Source: Stichopus chloronotus (taxonomy: Eukaryota > Echinodermata > Holothuroidea > Aspidochirotida > Stichopodidae). Taken from it: a stretch of DNA of 64,000 nt. Positions 1 to 11,355 of the stretch are shown here, piece by piece. The notes under the pieces were generated by a model. The model saw only the letters and a list, made by a program, of their open reading frames with translations. It did no database searches and was not told the DNA's origin. Location: positions 2,636,565 through 2,700,564 of the forward strand of contig CM037840.1 of NCBI GenBank assembly GCA_021234535.1. The letters are read 5' to 3'. The translations under genes and the position numbers were made by a program. The first letter of the stretch is position 1. Each line of letters begins with the position of its first letter.

Positions 1-1735
1 TGTCACGTTTAGCGGTAGACCGAGTGACGGCGAAAAGATAATTGCGTCTGGTACGCATGAATAAAGTTGAAGTTTGCGTCTGGTGAACAATACCTCGAAA
101 ATGTTGCTATCATACTTGAAGGTAAAACTATTTAATTTAAATATGTTAATATCACATATTTAAGGATATTATGGAGCACATCAGTTAAAAACGCCGTTTT
201 GGAATGTTATTGTTCTTAATATACTATTTTGTAAGACTTGCAATGGTCTAAGTCTAGAATAATTGTCATGTTTGTCATAATGTAAATTTCAATACCATAG
301 GCAATCTTTGAATAAACAAGAGAATAATAAAGCCGACTCAAAACAGGGTCAGTAACGGCAGAAAGAAGACGGAACGGAAGAAGATGCCAGAATATTTGAC
401 ACTTTTAGTACATTAATCATCACTGTAAGGCTTGAAAAACAGCTTGTGTTCGACGGTAAGACCTAGGTATGTGGCAGAATCGGTTTTGTTAATCCGATTT
501 TCTCTGAACAAGAAAGAAGTGTGACAAAAATGGTGATTACGCACACTCGGATGAAAACAGTCTTACCTACATGAGGCGTCACCTTGTTCGCGTCATATAT
601 AATTTGAGATCTTTTACACTTTAGAAATAAGATTGTTGCAGTCAATGTCGTGGACAAATACATTGATTTCATCAGCAAGTATCCTCAGTTTTTCGTTGGG
701 AACAACATTCTTAATGTCATTTACATCATCTCACAATGGAAGTCGGCGGAGAACAGAACCCTGGGGAGCTCCTGTGTTAATGTAAAAACATTGATACAAA
801 TACCATTCACTAGAACACTTTGTTTCCCACTAGAACATAACACACAAAGCTTTACCACACTATCGTGTGTGTAAAGTTTGTGAACTATTTCCTTTTTGTT
901 TTTCCATGGGATCAAATTGCTTGATAGTCAACTTTGCACGATCTACCGGTACTTTTTGTTTCATATTGTTCTGGAAGTCTTTATCAGTTCTTAGTCTACC
1001 AAAACATGGTGACACGCATGACATAATATGCTTAAGATTGCTCAAATATCAGTTTCAGTTAGTTGGCCGTTGAAGAACATTTCATCTTTTCATTCCATTG
1101 AGCAGTTTAAGCTTATATGGTAAGCTATTCCTTTTTGATGAAGCTGCTGAATGAGTTATAGGCAGAGTCTCCTTGGAATTTGTCTATAAATCATGATTTT
1201 GCAGCTGATGCTTGGTTACTGTATACAGGGGCGTCACTGCAAATAAAAATGTCAGGGGACATGCTTTAATACCTGAAAAGTTTGAATGATGAAAGCTGTC
1301 CCAGTAGGGGGCTACGCACTGCAATATTTTTGCAGGACTTTGAGTATACTAGATAGGTCTATCAGGTGTGCCTGGGTAACGTTCATTAACGTAACTAGAA
1401 GAAAAACCTCAGAAAATCTGAGTTAATTTTCAGAATTGTGAGCTTTAGAATGATAGATTTCTGGACTTTCGAATGGTATTGAAAGGGCAAAACTTGTCAG
1501 ACATTGCATATTTTAGACAAATGATCAATGTCATGATTGGCAGGTGGTGATTGAAAGAACATATTGTCTAAAGTCTATGAAAGGACAAATTAGGGTTGGT
1601 GGTTTTCACTCCCTAATCTCTGTAAATCTGTTCACATGTATTTATTTAAATACACATTCATGTTCAAAGAGATTGAAAAGTTCAAATTCAAGTTTTTAAC
1701 TGGAGACGAAAGCTGGCCAGAGAGCATGTGTGGCA
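1..1735. other. No gene recognised; AT-rich non-coding sequence
   Basis: Short open frames on both strands (for example around 463-874) show no recognisable domain, no convincing splice sites and no family resemblance. I see no kinase motif (HRDLAARN, DFG or APE) on the minus strand, although the tyrosine kinase gene at 4.2-5.0 kb would continue in this direction. The stretch may be intron of that gene or intergenic DNA. Confidence 0.4.
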
Positions 1736-1738
1736 GGA

Positions 1739-1846
1739 CTATATAAGGGGAGCGCCATCATCAGTTGGCGTGGAGCGTAGAAGAAACGTTTGGCTTTTCA
1801 AAACTCCCAGGTGGCCGGAGATGGCATTTCTCGGGCGGTCTATGCT
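1739..1846 (+). repeat. Relic of a dispersed repeat (copy a)
   Basis: Shares an ordered set of short blocks with 3806-3917: GGAGCGCC-TCATC, then TTGGC..GGAG, then TTTGGCTTT followed by a C-rich run and TGGCCGG. The shared order over about 100 bp shows common descent with strong divergence. The class of element is unknown. Confidence 0.4.
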
Positions 1847-2039
1847 CGAATACCCAGTCTTAAAATATGGATATCATGCCTGCAATTCCTCAATTCAAGT
1901 TGATAAAAAAGCAATGTATGAAACAAAATAGGGTAATACATATTACATGGGGTTGAGGTGATACAAGAATTATAAGAAATTACTCATCCTCTTTCATTTT
2001 ATTTGAGTTGTTTGCAAACATTTGGGACTTGACTACATA

Positions 2040-2150
2040 GGCGTACGGTCTCCTGGAAATTTAAGGGAATATTTGTGGGCCTTGCAAATTCCCCATACAG
2101 TCGGAGCGGAGTTTCCCGAAGGTCTAGCGTACATGTACCCAACCTTAGAG
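2040..2150 (+). repeat. Relic of the same dispersed repeat (copy b, partial)
   Basis: Contains GGGAATATTTGTGGGCCTTGC followed by AAATTCCCC, and later a GTACATG..CCAACC block. These match the 3' half of the copy at 3806-3917 in the same order. A weaker fragment with ACCATCAGTTTGCGTGGAGG lies at about 2390-2415. Confidence 0.3.
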
Positions 2151-3805
2151 AGGCAGACTATGTTTAAAATTGAAAAATAAATCCATAGGTTAAGCAGAAA
2201 ATTAAGAAAATAGAGTGTAAACAAAAATTACCATAGCATCATTAGGGTTAATAATTGGAGGACACATATTGCCTACACGACATCGATATGACACATGAAG
2301 TGCCTATCCAGGGTTTCCAGCAGGGGAAGGGACCTAGCGTGAGGAGAAATCATTTCGCGGACACCGAACATGGAACTTTCTAGGCGTAGAAACACCATCA
2401 GTTTGCGTGGAGGTTACCAGAAAAGTTCTAACTGGTATTTCAGATTTTCCGAGTATCTTCGATTTTTTTTTTGGCTGGGGGGTTATTCCTCGATGGTGAT
2501 GCCCTTGAGTGAATATCAACAATTCATTTGAATGCACGATCAACAACATTTTTGATTTATGAGGTCAAACAACGAATTTTGATCTCATTTATCCCTTTTA
2601 GGATAATTTGTAATTTTGTTGGCCCACAGAGAGGGAACGTGAATTCTTTTTGTTCACCAGGGACTTGCGAAGGACGTTTTCCATTTATGGACGGAATTTC
2701 GCCTTGGTTAGAAATTCTTTATTCGAAGTATCATTTTTTTAGGAATTAATTTTGGGGAAATGTAAACTTAAAAAAAAAACAAAACTGTAAAACCAATCAC
2801 TGTAAACACGACTTTACCATAGAAACATACCAATTTTTTTTTCGTTAACCTGATAATTGCCATTCCTAACGTTACACAATCAACTGGTGTGTCCCTCTAA
2901 ACAATTTAGTCAATCCATTACCGTCTTTTGTCCTTTAACATAACAAAGAAAAAGACATTTCGCGCGAAGTGCCTAGAAAATATTGGTATTTGGGATGTGT
3001 AGATCAGTCCAACAATGGTATATGAACACCTACATTTTTCACGCAGAGTTTCCTTATGAACATTTATCACCCTAGCGATTACGTAAGTTACTCACCAAAA
3101 GTGTGGAGTAATATTTGTTACAACGTCCTCCTACCATCCAAAAAGTGAGCCAAAACATTTCTCTTTCGAATTGAGGGGGGACATTTTATATTATGCCCGC
3201 CCACCTATCGAAATGTGGGGGACGTGTTCCCTAGTCCCCTCCGGATTGACGCCCATGACTGTATGTTACTGTAGGCTATGCAGGTGTGTGCAATATACAC
3301 TCTCGGGATCGAGCCTAGACTTATCACACTAGCAAAGCTATACTGAGATTGTTGTTAGAGAACATAAATACTTCATCATGGATGTTTGTACCAATATCAG
3401 TTAAATCTCCAGGCTCCCGTTGTTTGGATTGTAACTATCCTTTCCTTTATGGAGCAGATTCAGCAGAATTCTGTCATCAAAGTGTAGGGCCTACTTTAAC
3501 TGAATTATGAAACTTACAAATGGGTGGACCAACTGTCGAGCCAAATACTCACAAGGGGATGCGGTATTGCCATGTACAGTGCACAGGTTGTTGGGTCGTT
3601 AAGTGTTGTCTTCAAAAATATTCTGAAAGGGCCTAAAGTGCTATTTAAGTGACAGAATCTCTGCAACAATAATTTAGAGTAGAATTTGTCTAAAATATTA
3701 AAATATCAACAGGTCAAATAAAAACAATTAGGCCAACTTATGCCAGGGGCAGATCAAGGCCTTTTTTAGAAGTAGGGTCCAACATATGAAAGGTACATTT
3801 GGACC

Positions 3806-3917
3806 TTTTTAAGCGGAGCGCCGTCATCCTTGGCACGGAGGGTACAAGGGAAATTTTGGCTTTGCAAGTCCCCCCCCCCTCGATGGCCGGTCAAGGCAAA
3901 AGTTTAAGCTGCATGTA
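3806..3917 (+). repeat. Relic of a dispersed repeat (copy c)
   Basis: The most complete copy of the family seen at 1739-1846 and 2040-2150. It contains GCGGAGCGCCGTCATCCTTG, GGGAAATTTTGGCTTTGC, a run of ten C and GATGGCCGGTC. No open frame or terminal repeat is visible, so it is probably a fragment of a longer element. Confidence 0.4.
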
Positions 3918-4187
3918 ACCAGCCTAGAAAAAAATTGTTCCCATGTCTCCAACATCTCAATTAATATCAAATTATATCTGCCCAATTCTTGTACAACCAG
4001 ATTTAAATTCCATTTTCAATATAAACCACTAACGATAAAAAATCGCACGTTTATAGTGTTTCATAGTGCGTGGATACATTTCCAAACTGAGGTATGCAGT
4101 ACGACAAGCCCAACAATACAATGACAATCCAATCATTGTAAGCGAAAAGGAAAAATGTCAAAATTAGTAACTAATCATTTATTTTAC

Positions 4188-4432
4188 CTTTAACAAATTA
4201 TCCAGGGAACCGAGCGGCATGTACTCTGTTACAATCATGTATGGTACCGTCGTTGTCACTACTCCTAACAGTCTGATAACATTTGGATGTTCAAACTGTC
4301 CCATGGTATAGGCCTCCTTCATGAAGTCTCCCAAATCTGTAGCAGTAGTGAATTGTTTGGGAGTCTTGACAGCCACTTTTTTACATGTACCGTTCATCCA
4401 CATAGTTCCACGGTGAACATATCCAAAACAAC
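4188..4432 (-). CDS. Protein tyrosine kinase exon: N-lobe (glycine loop end to hinge)
   Basis: This 245-bp internal exon encodes the N-terminal lobe of a protein kinase that transfers phosphate from ATP to protein tyrosine. In order it holds CFGYVHRGTM (second half of the glycine-rich loop), KKVAVKTPKQ (beta-3 with the ATP-binding lysine), DFMKEAYTMGQFEHPNVIRL (helix C with its conserved glutamate, then beta-4), LLGVV, and IVTEYMPLGSLDNLLK (beta-5, hinge, helix D). EYMPLGSLDNLL is typical of tyrosine rather than serine/threonine kinases. The acceptor is tttactctag and the donor is AAAG|gtaaaa. The exon joins in phase to the one at 4840-4977, giving IGEGCFGYV. The catalytic loop and C-lobe exons, expected at lower coordinates, are not recognised within 4.2 kb, so the gene either has a long intron or is a fragment. 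Receptor and cytoplasmic forms cannot be separated here. Confidence 0.85.
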
Positions 4433-4839
4433 CTAGAGTAAATATTACTACAATTTATTAACAGCAGTTTTGTTTTGTGACAATGTGATATTTGAAAGTA
4501 TGACAAAAATAACTTTAAGCCTGATATCATCTGGCAAGGACCGCTAGGTAAGGACACTCTTCCTGTATTACAGAGAAATATCATCATATGCTGTTGATAT
4601 CAACAACTTCAATTTCTGAACAGTCCAAAAGAGCCCATTATTTAAGGACTATTGTGTCCCTGTGTAAAATAAAAACATGTAGCTACAATTCCAGCCAATC
4701 TACTCAAATAATAAAAACATTTTGCAAAAAATGTGGACATCTGAAAGGCTGTATAACCTCACACACATAATGCGTGTGAGCTAAAAAGTCAGGTTTTCAA
4801 AATTTCCAACTCATTATCTGACAAACATGTAAATATTAC

Positions 4840-4977
4840 CTTCACCAATTTGCTGTATGATGTTAATACATCTTCGGTCGATCTCAGCGGTGGACATTTT
4901 GAGAGCCTCGTCCAGACTTCCATACATAGAAGGATAAACATAAGTCGGCACAATTGTGATTTGAAGAGATATAGCAG
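4840..4977 (-). CDS. Protein tyrosine kinase exon: juxtamembrane segment and start of kinase domain
   Basis: This 138-bp internal exon lies just upstream of the N-lobe exon. It encodes PTYVYPSMYGSLDEALKM, a tyrosine-rich juxtamembrane-like stretch, then STAEIDRRCINIIQQIGEG. The last part is the kinase domain start, where the final IGEG opens the glycine-rich loop completed by CFGYV in the next exon. The acceptor is ttccctcag and the donor is GAAG|gtaatat, and phase 1 matches the next exon. The several tyrosines before the kinase domain resemble autophosphorylation and SH2-docking sites of receptor kinases, but no transmembrane exon was identified upstream, so receptor status is inference. Confidence 0.75.
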
Positions 4978-6100
4978 CTGAGGGAAATAGGTAGAATGCA
5001 ACATGTTATTTCTCATCTTAAAAACAAAACGAACCAGAACGCATACATTCATTGTGGGTTTTACGACCTTTGACCTGTACCAACAAAAAAGTCAATGACA
5101 GTGATTCCTGCAGCTAATGGTCATAAAACTCAAAGGACAACATACACGCCGTTTTTTCCTCTCAAACAGTTTTCCTTTCTCGCGATAACCTGCACTGACT
5201 GCTAGTGACCTTTGTAGCAATTTTTAGCAATGAAATATGATGATGGTGCAGATGATTCACTCATCAAGACGTTTTAATACGACCTTAAAACAAAAGTTCC
5301 TTCTTAAACAGATATTTTTAAAAATTTCTACAGAATGTAACCTCTGGTATTTGCAAATAATATTGTTCCTCCACTTGTTTCTAAAATTTTATCTGAGTTG
5401 AGCTGTTCAACGTCCTCTTTCTAGACGTTATGGAGTCTCCTCCCCAGGAGCATGTTGTACAGTTTGTCATTAGTTTAGACCTGATTTTGTTTCGAGATTA
5501 CTTTTGGCTGTAGAACTGGATGACAAGGCTTAAAAATTCCAGATTCAGCGGCTGAGTCTTTGGGAACCAGGAGACTAGGGCAACGAGAATGTCAAAGGTG
5601 TGTAGGTGAAGTAAAAAAAGTGTACGGGCTTATAGTCTAGATTTCTGATCAAATGATCGCTATGAAAAACAATAGAAATTAGCTGCTTGAAATGGACAAA
5701 CTGTAAATCAACTCCCATTTTGAGAAACCGTTTTAACACAAAAGATGACCTCTAGTGATATTAAGGGATATTCTATAACAATAAAAAAAAAATTATTTAC
5801 TCATATACTACTACACCAGTTACCAATATTTTCAGCCTGAAGTAAGAGCAGTACTTTTTGAGATATCTTGATTGAAATGTTTTTAGACTTTAACCTTTTG
5901 TGTCCTCAAAATGATCTTTCACCTCCATGAAAAACCAAAGGGATCATCTCCAGTCACCTGCAATATAACAAAATGTTTTCAGATTTTTGTCTCCATGGCA
6001 TCTTATGACCTTTGAACTCACTGAAAATCAACATGAATCATCTACTGACAATGTACTTTACAAGCAAAACATCACACATATGATGGACAATCAGTTTTAA
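4978..6100. other. No gene recognised; presumed intron or upstream region of the kinase gene
   Basis: AT-rich sequence without a convincing exon. A 35-bp segment at 5924-5958 has good splice borders on the minus strand, but its phase brings in a stop codon, so it is not called. Confidence 0.35.
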
Positions 6101-6310
6101 ATCGACACATACCAATTTCAGTCTACTGAACCGATGCTCCCAGCACTGTGAACATGCATTTAAAGCTGAATTCGACGCTTATAGTCTGAAATCAACACCG
6201 TCCAATTTAAATCGACATGTTTACCCTGGAGTCAACACATACCAATTTAAACTGATGCTTTTAGTACATTTTGACGCCTTAGCCCTGAAATCGGCATATA
6301 CCGACTAACG
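6101..6310 (+). repeat. Degenerate minisatellite with 20-bp period
   Basis: Units of the type TCRACRCNTA plus about 10 bp start at 6172, 6192, 6212, 6232, 6252, 6272 and 6291, with weaker units at about 6102, 6131 and 6151. Units at 6192 and 6232 are most alike (TCAACAC..CCAATTTAAA), which suggests an older 40-bp period. No coding frame is maintained. It directly abuts the inverted-repeat element at 6319. Confidence 0.6.
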
Positions 6311-6318
6311 TGTTTAAC

Positions 6319-6864
6319 GTTATCAAAGAGTCGATTTCGTTAGTAATTGACAGCTACGCAGTTTGAAATATCTCCGTTGCTGGTCCAAGCATCGATTGAA
6401 GTTGTAAGTACATTAATACTAGATGGCTCACCGAAGCCCTAGCAATTTAATTTGTAAGCAGGGAAATACCTTTTCTCATGTTGCATATTCGTCCACCACT
6501 TTCAACGAAGAAGGCCACTCTACATTTGTAATGGCAGTAACTGACATTCTCTCTAATAAAAACAAACCACACATGGCATTTTGACCACCATACGGTAAGG
6601 ACATGACTTCCGTGGTTACCACTATGAGCTGGGCATGCTTGAGACAAAACTGCACGCAGAGTCATAATCTGTCTACAATACCAACCTTTGCTGTAAGCGA
6701 AACGCTACCTTTTCAGGATGCTAATGTAGTAAGACACGTGAAACTGTGGCCCCATGATGTTACCATAGCAATGAATATTTCCGTATAACTTGATGCTTTA
6801 CTTCCGGCAAAGATATGTCAACTGCGTAGCTGTCAATCACCCCGGAGTCGACCCTTTTGATTAT
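6319..6864. mobile_element. Candidate non-autonomous element with imperfect 80-bp inverted repeats
   Basis: The left arm (6319-6399) and the reverse complement of the right arm (6783-6864) align over about 80 bp at roughly 70% identity by eye. They share the exact core ATTGACAGCTACGCAGTT, and matches continue through TATCAAA/AATCAAA outside the core and AAGCATC inside it. The interior of about 380 bp shows no clear gene. No unambiguous target-site duplication is visible, so a foldback element or an old MITE are both possible. Confidence 0.5.
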
Positions 6865-8600
6865 CTTTGAAATTCGGCACAAACACATTTGTGCTTTGTG
6901 TGTATTTTTTTTATAAACACTAACAAACTGTGCATAAATTGTACGTATGCGTTATATATGCATCATTATTACATATAACATGTCATCAGTCTATATTCTA
7001 CATAATACTTACTGTAAAATGGCTTGCAGCCAACCTGAAGTTATTACATTATTTACCAGTGAATTCATCGCAGCAATCATCACATAAAACGCACCACTAT
7101 GTGTATTTCTTTTCCATGTACTATGTATAGCCAAAAGTTTATTTCAGAGAGCAGCGGCCAGTCAAAAATATACAGTACTTATCACACACCAACGAGAAAA
7201 CACTGGTAGTAATGCCATCGGTAATACCTCCATCTGTAAACTATAGTGCCATGTATTTGCACTTGTTTCAATCATACAACTTTGTGTATATCTGACTAAT
7301 AATAGTGGAGGTCCCAAATAGGAATGTAAATAATACTGGATTTTATACAGTGCTTTCTGTCAAAATATTGATGAATATGCATTCTTGAACAAATAATGAA
7401 ATGTTTGCTAAATAATGGATTTTTTTGTGTGCACCAGCATTAAGAGTAGGCCCCATGGAACTGTTCTGGAATATTGTGCAGACTTTGTCCTTTTCAACTA
7501 AAATCATGCGGTACTAAAAATGAACAGAAGAAGAAAAGTGAAAACTGATATGTGCGTTTAAGCGTTGCCCTATGCCATTTGCATTTGCCTACAGTCAGAT
7601 TTGATTGCAAAATGGAGCAGCTTCATTTTTCTGTGTGAAAAGCCTGAGTGAAAAGTTTTCAATAATCAGAACAGTGAATAGGCAAGGTGGGTTGCACCGT
7701 TGCAGTTGTACTTTCTAAACTCTTATCAGATATTAGTGAGTCCATCTGAACAAAATGTCTTTGGGTTAAAGAAGAAAGCCAAGCAAATATTCCTAGCTCA
7801 ATTTAAATGTAGCTACACATAATATGGGGCTTCAGGGCAGGTTTACAGTTTGTGCATTGTCATGAAAGGAATTGCAAATGTGCGAAAGTGTGTAGGCTGA
7901 TCATCTGATATGAGCACTACCATGACTCTCTGTGCTTGGTTCATGAACACTTGGTTCTCATTTGTGCATCATGAACAGGAGAGTCTTTGACAGTTTAAAA
8001 GTAAAATTATTTTCCTTTGTAATTTTGGAATTATCCCTTGAAGAAACCTCCCTAAAGCTTCCAAAGCATGTACCCAGAAGATTTATTGTGCCACCAGGTC
8101 CTCAACCCTGTCCAAGATTGGAGACATTGGAACCGCCTGTTAAAGGCTTTTTGTGCACTTCATGCAGATTCCCAATTCTCAAATTTGCATAACCAATATT
8201 TGTAACTTATGGAAGCTCAGGGTTTAGGGTTGGCTATTTTTTTAAGGGACAAGTGTGTTTTTTGTCACTTAAAATATAGAATGGGTCTATGAATAGCAGT
8301 AAAAAATATTTTGTGTGTATGTTTTCCAAGGTTGTAACTTAGTTCTAGTACTATTCCAGGTCTATTGCATTTCATGGGTGAGGTAATAAAGCCTCCTGCA
8401 GCAAAGGAAAGAGTAACTTGTTAATTTGCTTTATTTACAAGTGGATCACTTAAGAATGGCAATTCCAACCTTTTAGTCACTTTACAGTCATCTGTCATCA
8501 CTCCCAGCAGATTTATGCCTGGTGATTGCATAATATAGCAATCGATCTAATAGCGAGCCAGTTAGCTGGAAACTTATTTTACTTTAGACAGGAGATCCGT
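6865..8600. other. No gene recognised; one weak coding-like segment
   Basis: Mostly AT-rich non-coding sequence. At 8030-8192 (+) an open frame encodes a proline-rich segment ending VPPGPQPCPRLETLEPPVKG and then FLCTSCRFPI. The C-x-x-C after a short hydrophobic stretch recalls N-terminal Cys-Cys motifs of some transposon-encoded proteins. No splice sites or further conserved residues support it. Confidence 0.3.
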
Positions 8601-8603
8601 ACA

Positions 8604-8690
8604 CTCAAAAAAATAATTCACACGATTTACTTAAAAAATTTAAGGCAAGTATGTTGCCTTAATTTTATTAAGTAATTTGAACTTTCACAA
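8604..8690 (+). mobile_element. End of a TA-flanked MITE-like element
   Basis: Begins TA-CACTCAAAAAAATAATTC and contains a stem-loop at about 8640-8660 (AAGGCAA-gtatg-TTGCCTT) set in A/T-rich arms. From memory, CACTCA termini after TA with a TTAAGGCAA/TTGCCTTAA hairpin occur in Tc1/mariner-type MITEs of fish and marine invertebrates. I could not find the opposite terminus downstream, so the element is probably truncated. Confidence 0.4.
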
Positions 8691-8699
8691 TATTTAAGT

Positions 8700-9659
8700 T
8701 CAATCAACTCGCGATTTGACATATTAAAAACATATTTCGAACCGTTGATGTTACTCTTTCCAAGTATGTTTTAAATACGTAAAAAAGTTTTTTGACATTA
8801 ACATAATGGATTCAAGTTGGCAATAAAGGTTTTCATTAGCTGGCATAACTACAATGACTGGGATTGAAATGAACTAAGCAGAATAAGTGGAAATAGGTTC
8901 AGTCAAATGAGTTATCACTACTTAAGGACTAAACTGAATTGTACTTAAGGTGAGAACGCTAATAATACACGTCTTTAAGACTTGCTAACAGTTTAAAAGT
9001 TAAGTAACATCAATTCAATTTATATCAGCCAGGGTAACCCACTCCTAATGTGTAAAAACTATTTAAACAGGGCTGCAAACTTCACTTAATTGAATGCAGT
9101 TATCACTGTCTCTTGGTTTGAGTTTCTATAACGGCATTGGCTAAGTAATTATTATGAGAATGATATTGAGTCATTAAAACGTTCGGAACTAGGTAGTAGT
9201 AACTCCTCGAAATTGTGTAGTTTCGAATCACCATTACCTGCACAAACTACTCGATCATGGCATTAGGGCAATATTCCTGTTTAAAATGTGAAGTATTTTT
9301 AACTCAATTCATTCAAGAAATAACACTGAACTCATAAAACTTTTTTGCAAGTCAAAAGCTTTATTAACAGAAGTTCTAAGACCATTTAAAAAAATGGGTT
9401 ATGTGGAAATCTCTATTACCCATGTAGCCAAGATAAAATTATGTACTGACTGTAAGTAACTATGAGGAAGAACAAGCCTTTTAACTTCAAACACTAAAGC
9501 AGGATATTGTAATTGTAACTGTGAAAGTGCCTGTTTAAACTTGCAACATTACAAATAGAAACACTTAAATATGAAATTTCAGCTCTCCTTTTTGTGCCAC
9601 CTGGTTCTGCAATGCTATTCCATAAGTGGACACTGTAACATCATCCCAGAGTTTTGCCT
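8700..9659. other. No gene recognised; possible MITE interior
   Basis: A/T-rich sequence containing many ACTTAA/TTAAGT words, possibly the interior of the element that starts at 8604. No coding exon is supported. Confidence 0.3.
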
Positions 9660-9840
9660 GCCTATGTGACCTTGTGTGACCTTTGACCTTTTAAACTAAG
9701 TCAACTTTAGGTCTAATTTATCACAGGTTACTCTTACTCAAAGTTGAGTTCATGTCATCACATTTGAAAAACCTACATACCATTTCAAATAGTTATTTCC
9801 TCCAAGGAGATGCAGTTTCTTACAACGATCAGATACATAC
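9660..9840 (+). repeat. Dispersed repeat fragment with TGACCTTTGACC signature
   Basis: TGTGACCTTTGACCTTTT is followed by an ATTTCAAATAG..TCCTCCAAGGAGATGCAG segment. This order (TGACCTTTGACC, then a FATTTGAAG-like block, then TCC-AAGG-GAT) matches my memory of a repeat family common in echinoderm and teleost genomes. It is diverged, without terminal repeats or coding capacity. Confidence 0.45.
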
Positions 9841-11036
9841 ATATCCTAATACATGTCATCATGTTGAAATTATTCCCTGTTGTCACCAGAGTAATAGTAT
9901 ATATCTTCAACACAGCTGACTTTCTTTGCATAATCAAGTTTAAATCAATACTAAAATAGATCAACCTTTTAATGACTGTATGAATAACATATTTACATTG
10001 GTTTATATTTTTGATGACTAATTTGATACATAACAAGAAAACTACCCCTAAAAAGAGAAAGGAGAACTAATGTCAGCATAAACAAGAAATTAAAAAAAAA
10101 TTACATGAGTACCAGCTACTTTAATGATTTGTCTCTGTCAAGTTAACATCAAAATCACAGTTTAAAGGCGGATAACCCCCTCCTTTGTCCCCACAGCTGC
10201 AGACTTTTGAGCATTAAAAATTTCTCAGGGATGTAAAAAATACTTACCTTGCAATAATGAACTGAGTGAGGGTGTTAAATTAACCCAAGGAAAATGTACT
10301 AGTATGTGAGGAAAAAGTGGTACAATTTGAGGGAAACATAAGATATACATGCAAGTGTGTAATATCCACTATGCACAACCTTAAAATCTTTATATTGTGC
10401 ACCATGACAGCAATCCTAAAATACTGCAGCATCCTTTAAGTGTTGCAACTATCACAGAACCCTGCCTACTTTGGTACCTCCTACTCAAACTTACATGAAG
10501 CCTAACTTGAATTATGGCAGATTGGTGATGTGGGATCCTCTTTTGGAATGTCATCTCAAACAAGTAAGTGATCTTCAACTTGGTTCCTAAATTACAAATT
10601 GCTAACTGTAAAGATTCCTTTTATACAAGCTTATCTGCCTTTCAACATCTACCTTTACACAAGAAAAAAGAATCCATTTTCGAACAAAACAAAGTGATAA
10701 ATGAAAGTGAACGATGAACATGTATCTGCCATACTAATTCAACAAGAGAACAAAATTCATACTGCACTTTACTGAACTTCAAAATAAACATGAATGTAAC
10801 ATCATAATACGACTTCAGTATCAAGACTGTCAATAACTATAGGAATGATGACCCTAGTAAACTATGCAAGACTAAAGAAATGCATGTCTACGAAGACCCA
10901 AGATTGTAAAACACAGCATTTTTTTTTGGAAATGTAGGTAGCTGCTACAATTCTCCCCTTAATTCCCCAAAACACAAATCTGACGGAGAAAGGTGGTGCA
11001 CTCACATTTCTGTCACTGCTCGCTTACATGACTAAA
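9841..11036. other. No gene recognised; downstream flank of the PB1 gene
   Basis: AT-rich sequence 3' of the PB1-domain gene. I do not see a polyadenylation signal close to its stop codon. Short open frames have no recognisable content. Confidence 0.35.
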
Positions 11037-11355
11037 TCACAAGAACAACTTATTTTTTAAGGCTTGAACCTTTGGTGTGAGATGTTCTCCATCAAGTCCC
11101 ATAAAAACTTTTTGAATAACCTCAAAAAAATACCTCAGATTCTTTGGGTAATTCATATTAAGTGCATATATCAAACCAAAGAGCAATGCAACTGCCACTG
11201 CCACGCTGTCAAGGTTGTTTAACACCTCATGCCCTTCCAATGTTATCCCAATATCAGCGGGCATTTCACTAGGCCCAGCTCCTTCATGCCTGATAGTAAA
11301 TATTCCCAATGGTACGTTTCTCTTCCCCTGTTATAATCTCATCTTCTTCAGAGTC
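11037..11355 (-). CDS. PB1 gene, last coding exon (conserved C-terminus, frameshifted)
   Basis: The acceptor ttttctttccag opens onto DSEEDEIITGEEKRT, an acidic linker in the incoming phase 0. The frame then has to change by one base between 11333 and 11309 to reach the conserved C-terminus LGIFTIRHEGAGPSEMPADI, followed by ITLEGHEVLNNLDSV, GLIYALNMNYPKNLRYFF and VIQKVFMGLDGE, ending KVQALKNKLFL and TGA. In my memory of relatives the two parts lie in one frame, so this is a frameshift rather than an intron. The C-terminal stop position agrees with the family. Confidence 0.75.

Noticed and set aside
463..1073. Overlapping short open frames on both strands
   Set aside because: No domain, no splice signals and no resemblance to a known family; typical chance frames in AT-rich DNA.
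5924..5958. 35-bp minus-strand micro-exon (GDDPFGFSW) with good acceptor and donor
   Set aside because: The phase needed to join the kinase exon at 4977 places a TGA at the start of the segment.
6472..6556. Minus-strand exon-like segment ENVSYCHYKCRVAFFVESGG with plausible splice borders
   Set aside because: Lies inside the inverted-repeat element and has no recognisable domain; the borders could be chance.
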